Source of the DNA: Candidatus Falkowiibacteriota bacterium
Lineage (GTDB): Bacteria > Patescibacteriota > Patescibacteriia > Patescibacteriales > UBA12465
Direction of reading: 5' to 3'
Assembly: GCA_903937325.1 (NCBI GenBank)
Contig: CAIZYV010000093.1
Location: 1-8,432 of the forward strand
Length of the DNA: 8,432 bases
The translations under genes were made by a program, and so were the position numbers. Positions 5,214 to 8,432 of this stretch are shown in pieces (the stretch's first letter is position 1; each line of letters opens with the position of its first letter). The notes beneath the pieces are model-generated. The model had not been told where the DNA came from. It ran no database searches and was given only the letters and a program-made list of their open reading frames with translations.

Positions 5214-7019
5214 TTATTCATAAAACAATTCCTGTTTTACTCGGTAACTTTCTTTTTGGACTGTTCCAAACCCGCGATAATTACTTGGTTGTCTTTTTAT
5301 ATCGATTAGATCTGATAGGCTGGCAAACTTTTCATCATATTCTTTCACTAGTTTTTTAAAGCGGGCTAAAATTTCTTCAGACTGAGGATATTTTTTTATT
5401 TCATCAGCCATAGTCTTTTCTTCAGCGGCAAATTGTTCTTGTAATTGCGCCGGGCTGAGAGCTTGGTCGCTCAGGCGAGCTAAAACAGCGTCGATTCTAC
5501 TTTTATCATGTATGTGCTGGTAAGCATAATTTTTTTCTAAGGGTAGAACCGGTATTTTTATTTCGCCAATTGTCGTCCATTCACTAGCATGGCCATATTT
5601 ATAAATATCATCACTAGTTTTTAGTCTTAATTTTTCTGTTTCATTGTTATTCAGTTCATCTAATTTTTTTAGTTCGGCGGTATATTTTGGTTCTAGCTCT
5701 TTTACCATTTCTTTATACCAATCATAGCTGTAATTGTAATTAAAATAAGGCTTAGAGCTGCTAGCAGTATTATAAAAATCCCAGCGGCCTTCTGATTTAT
5801 AATAATTTTCCGGTGCTGATAGGCGGTTTAATTGATCTTTAGAACTATTTATTTCTTCTTTTATTCTATCCATCGCTGCTTTGTTTTCTTTGCCAGTAAA
5901 TATTCCTGGTTTTATTTTTGCCTCTGCTTCTGTTAGAGCTATTAGTATATTTTCTTTAAACTCTTCGCAAACACGTTTTGCCTCTGGGTTTTTTTTGTTT
6001 ACATCTTCTGCTTGATTTAATAAATTATATGGATAAGCTTTTTTGTCTTTAATTATCACATCTTCTCGTATTTCGGATTTAATGTCTCCGGCGATTGTGG
6101 ATAAACAATACTGATCTCTCTCTTTTTTTAGTAGTTCCTCATATTTACTCCTTATTTCTTCAACGTCAAAAATTAATTTTTCCGCTTCTAGAGAATCGTT
6201 AATTTCCTTTTGACTAATACTTTTTATGCCGCGTTCTCTAAATTTATCTGCGATAATTCCTTGCGCTATTTCTTTCACCTCGTTCCAATATTGGTCACCG
6301 GCCAATCGAAAGACTCCGTTATCTATAAACTTAAGGTTAGCCGCTCCTGCACCAATACTATTACTCCTGTTTTCTGGCAGTAACTCGTCTATTTTTTTTT
6401 GGAGAGCCTCTTTAATGACAGGTAAATATTCTTGTTTAGTTTCTGCTTCTTTTTCTTTGGTTTTGTTAAGTTCTTCTTGTAATTTTTCGATATGTGCTTT
6501 AATTTTTAAGATTGATTCTGTGCGCGGGCTGTTTTTTCCTTCTTTGGTGCCACCGCGGAAATCTAAATTTTCATCCGGTAATTCTGCCTTGATTTTTTCT
6601 TTCGTTACGCTTAATTTTTCTACCTGTTCGCCTAGGGCGCCCCGTTTGCCTTGATTCCCGATTTGGGCCACGCCTTTTTCCTGGTAATCAACTACCTCTT
6701 CTTCTTTTGCCATGTTTTGATTCGATAAGATATCGCTTACGGAATTTATACCTTGTTCTTTTAAGTAATCGGCATATTGAGTAAAAAGTTCGTTTATTTT
6801 TAATTTTGCCCCCTTAAACTCATCCAGTTTCCGTGGCGACGAAGAATAGGTTTCCTCCAGTTGGCTCAATAATTGGCTAAGATCGTTTATTCTGTTTTCA
6901 AGCGCTTGTTTGTCGTTGCCAATTTTACTGACAATATTTTTGCCATCTTCTATTTTTTCAACATTTTTTTGGGTTGTCGCAGTCTGTTTGATTTTTTCAA
7001 ATTTGTCTTTTAGGGACAT
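5214..7019 (-). CDS. Large uncharacterised coiled-coil protein
   Basis: This is a 601-aa protein of no family I recognise. It is soluble, with no signal peptide or membrane helix, and very rich in Lys and Glu. Likely coiled-coil or long helical stretches lie at about 1-55, 64-90, 130-147, 168-215, 245-300, 345-400, 434-470 and 525-565. Two other regions stand out: a Gly/Ala turn SIGAGAANLKFIDNG (221-235), and a patch full of Tyr, Phe, Trp and Asn at 406-436 (starting NYYKSEGRWDFYN). A longer frame begins at 7082 inside the upstream gene, but the extra 21 residues look non-coding. The ATG at 7019 (MSLKDKFEKI) is preferred because it lies outside the upstream gene and a TATAAT stands just before it. 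It is probably expressed with the 405-aa gene and may act as its structural or regulatory partner; that is inference. Confidence 0.8.
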   Translation of the reverse strand: MSLKDKFEKIKQTATTQKNVEKIEDGKNIVSKIGNDKQALENRINDLSQLLSQLEETYSSSPRKLDEFKGAKLKINELFTQYADYLKEQGINSVSDILSNQNMAKEEEVVDYQEKGVAQIGNQGKRGALGEQVEKLSVTKEKIKAELPDENLDFRGGTKEGKNSPRTESILKIKAHIEKLQEELNKTKEKEAETKQEYLPVIKEALQKKIDELLPENRSNSIGAGAANLKFIDNGVFRLAGDQYWNEVKEIAQGIIADKFRERGIKSISQKEINDSLEAEKLIFDVEEIRSKYEELLKKERDQYCLSTIAGDIKSEIREDVIIKDKKAYPYNLLNQAEDVNKKNPEAKRVCEEFKENILIALTEAEAKIKPGIFTGKENKAAMDRIKEEINSSKDQLNRLSAPENYYKSEGRWDFYNTASSSKPYFNYNYSYDWYKEMVKELEPKYTAELKKLDELNNNETEKLRLKTSDDIYKYGHASEWTTIGEIKIPVLPLEKNYAYQHIHDKSRIDAVLARLSDQALSPAQLQEQFAAEEKTMADEIKKYPQSEEILARFKKLVKEYDEKFASLSDLIDIKRQPSNYRGFGTVQKESYRVKQELFYE

Positions 7020-7032
7020 ACATTTAATATTT

Positions 7033-7038
7033 ATTATA
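7033..7038 (-). promoter_or_regulatory. Possible internal -10 box for the coiled-coil gene
   Basis: A perfect TATAAT on the minus strand ends 13 nt before the ATG at 7019, within the 40-nt gap between the two genes. The expected start near 7026 would give an almost leaderless mRNA. The -35 region (TTTAAG or GTTTAA) is weak, and in AT-rich DNA such a hexamer can occur by chance. Confidence 0.3.
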
Positions 7039-7059
7039 TTTATTTTTACAAATCTTAAA

Positions 7060-8277
7060 CTAGAGAAGTTTTTTCCAAGCATCTTCGATGCTTATGCCTT
7101 CTTGTTCGGCCATTTCCTTAATCTTATAATTATAGCTTCTTAAAATTTCATCAGCTTCTAATGATACTAATTTTGCTTGAGGGCAATTCTTTTTAGCCCA
7201 AATTTCCATGTCGTTTTGGTATTTTTTCCAGCAATAAACAATCTCAACATTATTCAATGGTACCTGGCTACCAATTTTTATGCCTTCGCCGCCCAGATCC
7301 ATAGTCAGGACCGGATTATCTTCACTGGAAAAAATTTCATATTTAAAGCCGATTTGACGTAGAAAATCTTCTTGCTTTTGTTTATTAATCCCGAAGGCTA
7401 TGGGGTGTTCGTCAAACCAGTTTAAATGATGGTAGCCATACAAGGGCCCATTGCTGCTGGCATAAACCGAGCCTAGGCCATATTTTCCGCCAGCGACCGG
7501 GACCCCACTTTCGGAATTAACATAAGAAACGTGTTCGCCTGTGGCGACTTTTATCCCTTCGCTTTCAATATTTTGAGCGCTTAAAATAGCGCCTTTTTTT
7601 TCGATGCCATTTAAAGCGGCCGATCCAGAAGAATGAGTGAAGTCTGAATGATGATATTTTGTTTTTATTAATTCAATAATCTCGGTAATGACTTCTTTGT
7701 CAGTAAATTCATAAACACCTAAATTATAATATTCATCTGGCAGCAGGATCCAGTCTTTATCGTTATTATAAGTTTCTCTAAATCCATCTTTATTAACGCC
7801 AAACCAATTATTTGGGTGAGTGCTGATTATTTTTTCTTGATTGACAATTGTTTCTACGAAGCGCTGAATGTTTTTTTGTATATAGGCTCGAGAATGTGGT
7901 GTAGCTTCTGGACAAAAGTGATTAGCAAATTCATTATATGAATTAAAATAATTTAACCAGGGGTTTTCTTTAACAATGTCTAAATTTTTGGACTGTAAAT
8001 ATAAATTATAAAGTGAATCTATTAAGCCGACGTATTCTCTTGACGGAAAGCTACATTCTTTTTTCATGTCATCAGCGAATCTTTTTACTTTAGTTTGAAT
8101 GTCAGTTTCTAAATTAAAAATATCACAGCCCTCTTTTCTGGCTATTTCTTCAAGTGCTAAAGGCTGTTTCTCGTAAATTTTTGGTGGTACATCTTTCCAT
8201 CGGTTATATTCTTCCAGAATTGTTGGTTTTTTTTCTTTATTAACTCCTCCCTCATCTATCGATATTATATCCCTCAT
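7060..8277 (-). CDS. Uncharacterised protein with a possible ADP-ribosyltransferase-like C-terminal domain
   Basis: This 405-aa soluble protein has no signal peptide. Residues 1-205 are mostly helical and unrecognised (PPKIYEKQPLALEEIARKEG at 31-50; HPNNWFGVNKDGFRE at 154-168). Residues 206-375 show the order of elements of an ADP-ribosyltransferase (ART) fold: FTHSSGSAALNGIEKKGAIL (213-232) like the H-containing first strand plus 'I..G.I' helix, GSVYASS (269-275) like the central Tyr strand, HPIAFGI (291-297) as a core strand, and GGEGIKIGSQVPLNNVEIVY (329-348) like the Glu strand before 'VPL..IE.I'. Candidate H-Y-E residues are His215, Tyr272 and Glu331. This reading rests on pattern recognition only, and substrate and activity are unknown. 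It heads the minus-strand run with its own promoter; no SD precedes the ATG. Confidence 0.75.
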   Translation of the reverse strand: MRDIISIDEGGVNKEKKPTILEEYNRWKDVPPKIYEKQPLALEEIARKEGCDIFNLETDIQTKVKRFADDMKKECSFPSREYVGLIDSLYNLYLQSKNLDIVKENPWLNYFNSYNEFANHFCPEATPHSRAYIQKNIQRFVETIVNQEKIISTHPNNWFGVNKDGFRETYNNDKDWILLPDEYYNLGVYEFTDKEVITEIIELIKTKYHHSDFTHSSGSAALNGIEKKGAILSAQNIESEGIKVATGEHVSYVNSESGVPVAGGKYGLGSVYASSNGPLYGYHHLNWFDEHPIAFGINKQKQEDFLRQIGFKYEIFSSEDNPVLTMDLGGEGIKIGSQVPLNNVEIVYCWKKYQNDMEIWAKKNCPQAKLVSLEADEILRSYNYKIKEMAEQEGISIEDAWKKLL

Positions 8278-8301
8278 ATTTTTTACTTATTTTATATTCA
8301 C

Positions 8302-8330
8302 AATATACTGCCAAATCAGGTAAAAATCAA
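8302..8330 (-). promoter_or_regulatory. Promoter of the right-hand minus-strand operon
   Basis: On the minus strand, TTGATT (plus 8325-8330) and TATATT (8302-8307) are separated by 17 nt, with 4 of 6 and 5 of 6 consensus matches. The start would be near 8295, giving a short A/T-only leader of about 18 nt before the ATG at 8277, without an SD. Confidence 0.6.
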
Positions 8331-8358
8331 GCTAAAATCAAATAAAATAGATAAAAGT

Positions 8359-8388
8359 TTGCTTAATTAAGAGGTCGGAGAGTATACT
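8359..8388 (+). promoter_or_regulatory. Promoter of the divergent right-edge gene
   Basis: TTGCTT (8359-8364) and TATACT (8383-8388) are separated by 18 nt. The expected start near 8395 is about 9 nt before the ATG at 8404. An AGGTG (8391-8395) stands 8 nt before the ATG and would act as an SD only if transcription begins slightly earlier. Confidence 0.5.
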
Positions 8389-8403
8389 ATAGGTGAAGAA
8401 AGA

Positions 8404-8432
8404 ATGGCGTTAAAAAAAGATGTTTTTGCCCG
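8404..8432 (+). CDS. Start of an unidentified gene (partial)
   Basis: An ATG at 8404 opens a frame to the window edge (MALKKDVFA visible). A promoter-like pair and an SD-like AGGTG lie directly upstream, in the intergenic space divergent from the 405-aa gene. Nine residues are too few to name a family. Confidence 0.5.

Noticed and set aside
6226..6654. Plus-strand open frame of 142 codons opposite the coiled-coil gene
   Set aside because: Its composition (Ser/Leu/Phe-rich) is the usual complement of Lys/Glu-rich coiled-coil codons; no SD, promoter or recognisable domain. Similar antisense frames at 4315-4695 and 2426-2713 were dropped for the same reason.
7020..7082. Longer N-terminus of the 601-aa protein from an ATG at 7082
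   Set aside because: It would overlap the 405-aa gene by 23 nt, adds 21 residues of low-quality sequence (MLGKNFSSLR...), and has no SD. The ATG at 7019 fits better.

Overview
The window is an AT-rich, tightly packed bacterial segment that looks like Candidatus Patescibacteria (CPR). The signs are very short or overlapping gene junctions, few Shine-Dalgarno (SD) sequences, several leaderless-looking starts, small core genes (TsaE, LspA, a DksA/TraR-type zinc-finger protein), a divergent family II pyrophosphatase, and large coiled-coil proteins without recognisable relatives. TGA is used as a stop at the pyrophosphatase-like/peptidase E junction, which argues against the UGA=glycine code of Gracilibacteria and Absconditabacteria. 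The lineage is inferred from style and gene content, not proven.

Left part (1-2416): the tail of a plus-strand membrane protein ends at a shared bidirectional terminator. Facing it on the minus strand is an sdpR-sdpI pair: an ArsR-type repressor and a six-helix SdpI-type membrane protein. The pair is driven by a near-perfect sigma-70-type promoter whose -10 is covered by a 24-bp perfect palindrome, very probably the SdpR operator. Divergent from it, tsaE (tRNA t6A synthesis) and an unrecognised 237-aa protein form a plus-strand pair that ends at a second bidirectional terminator.

Middle part (2404-3617): a minus-strand cassette of dksA/traR-type gene, lspA and a 93-aa helical protein, each overlapping the next by 8 nt, with its own extended -10 promoter. 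A terminator-like hairpin with a 13-bp stem and a U-run lies inside the beginning of lspA and may attenuate transcription after the first gene.

Right part (3670-8330): a second minus-strand run, apparently from a promoter near 8302-8330. It holds a 405-aa protein whose C-terminal half resembles an ADP-ribosyltransferase fold (tentative), a 601-aa soluble coiled-coil protein, a family II pyrophosphatase-like DHH protein with several altered active-site residues, and a peptidase E (S51) homologue that is translationally coupled to it. The first two genes are the most plausible undescribed system here, but their function cannot be read from sequence alone. A divergent plus-strand gene begins at 8404 and runs off the window. 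No tRNA, rRNA, CRISPR array or insertion sequence was seen.
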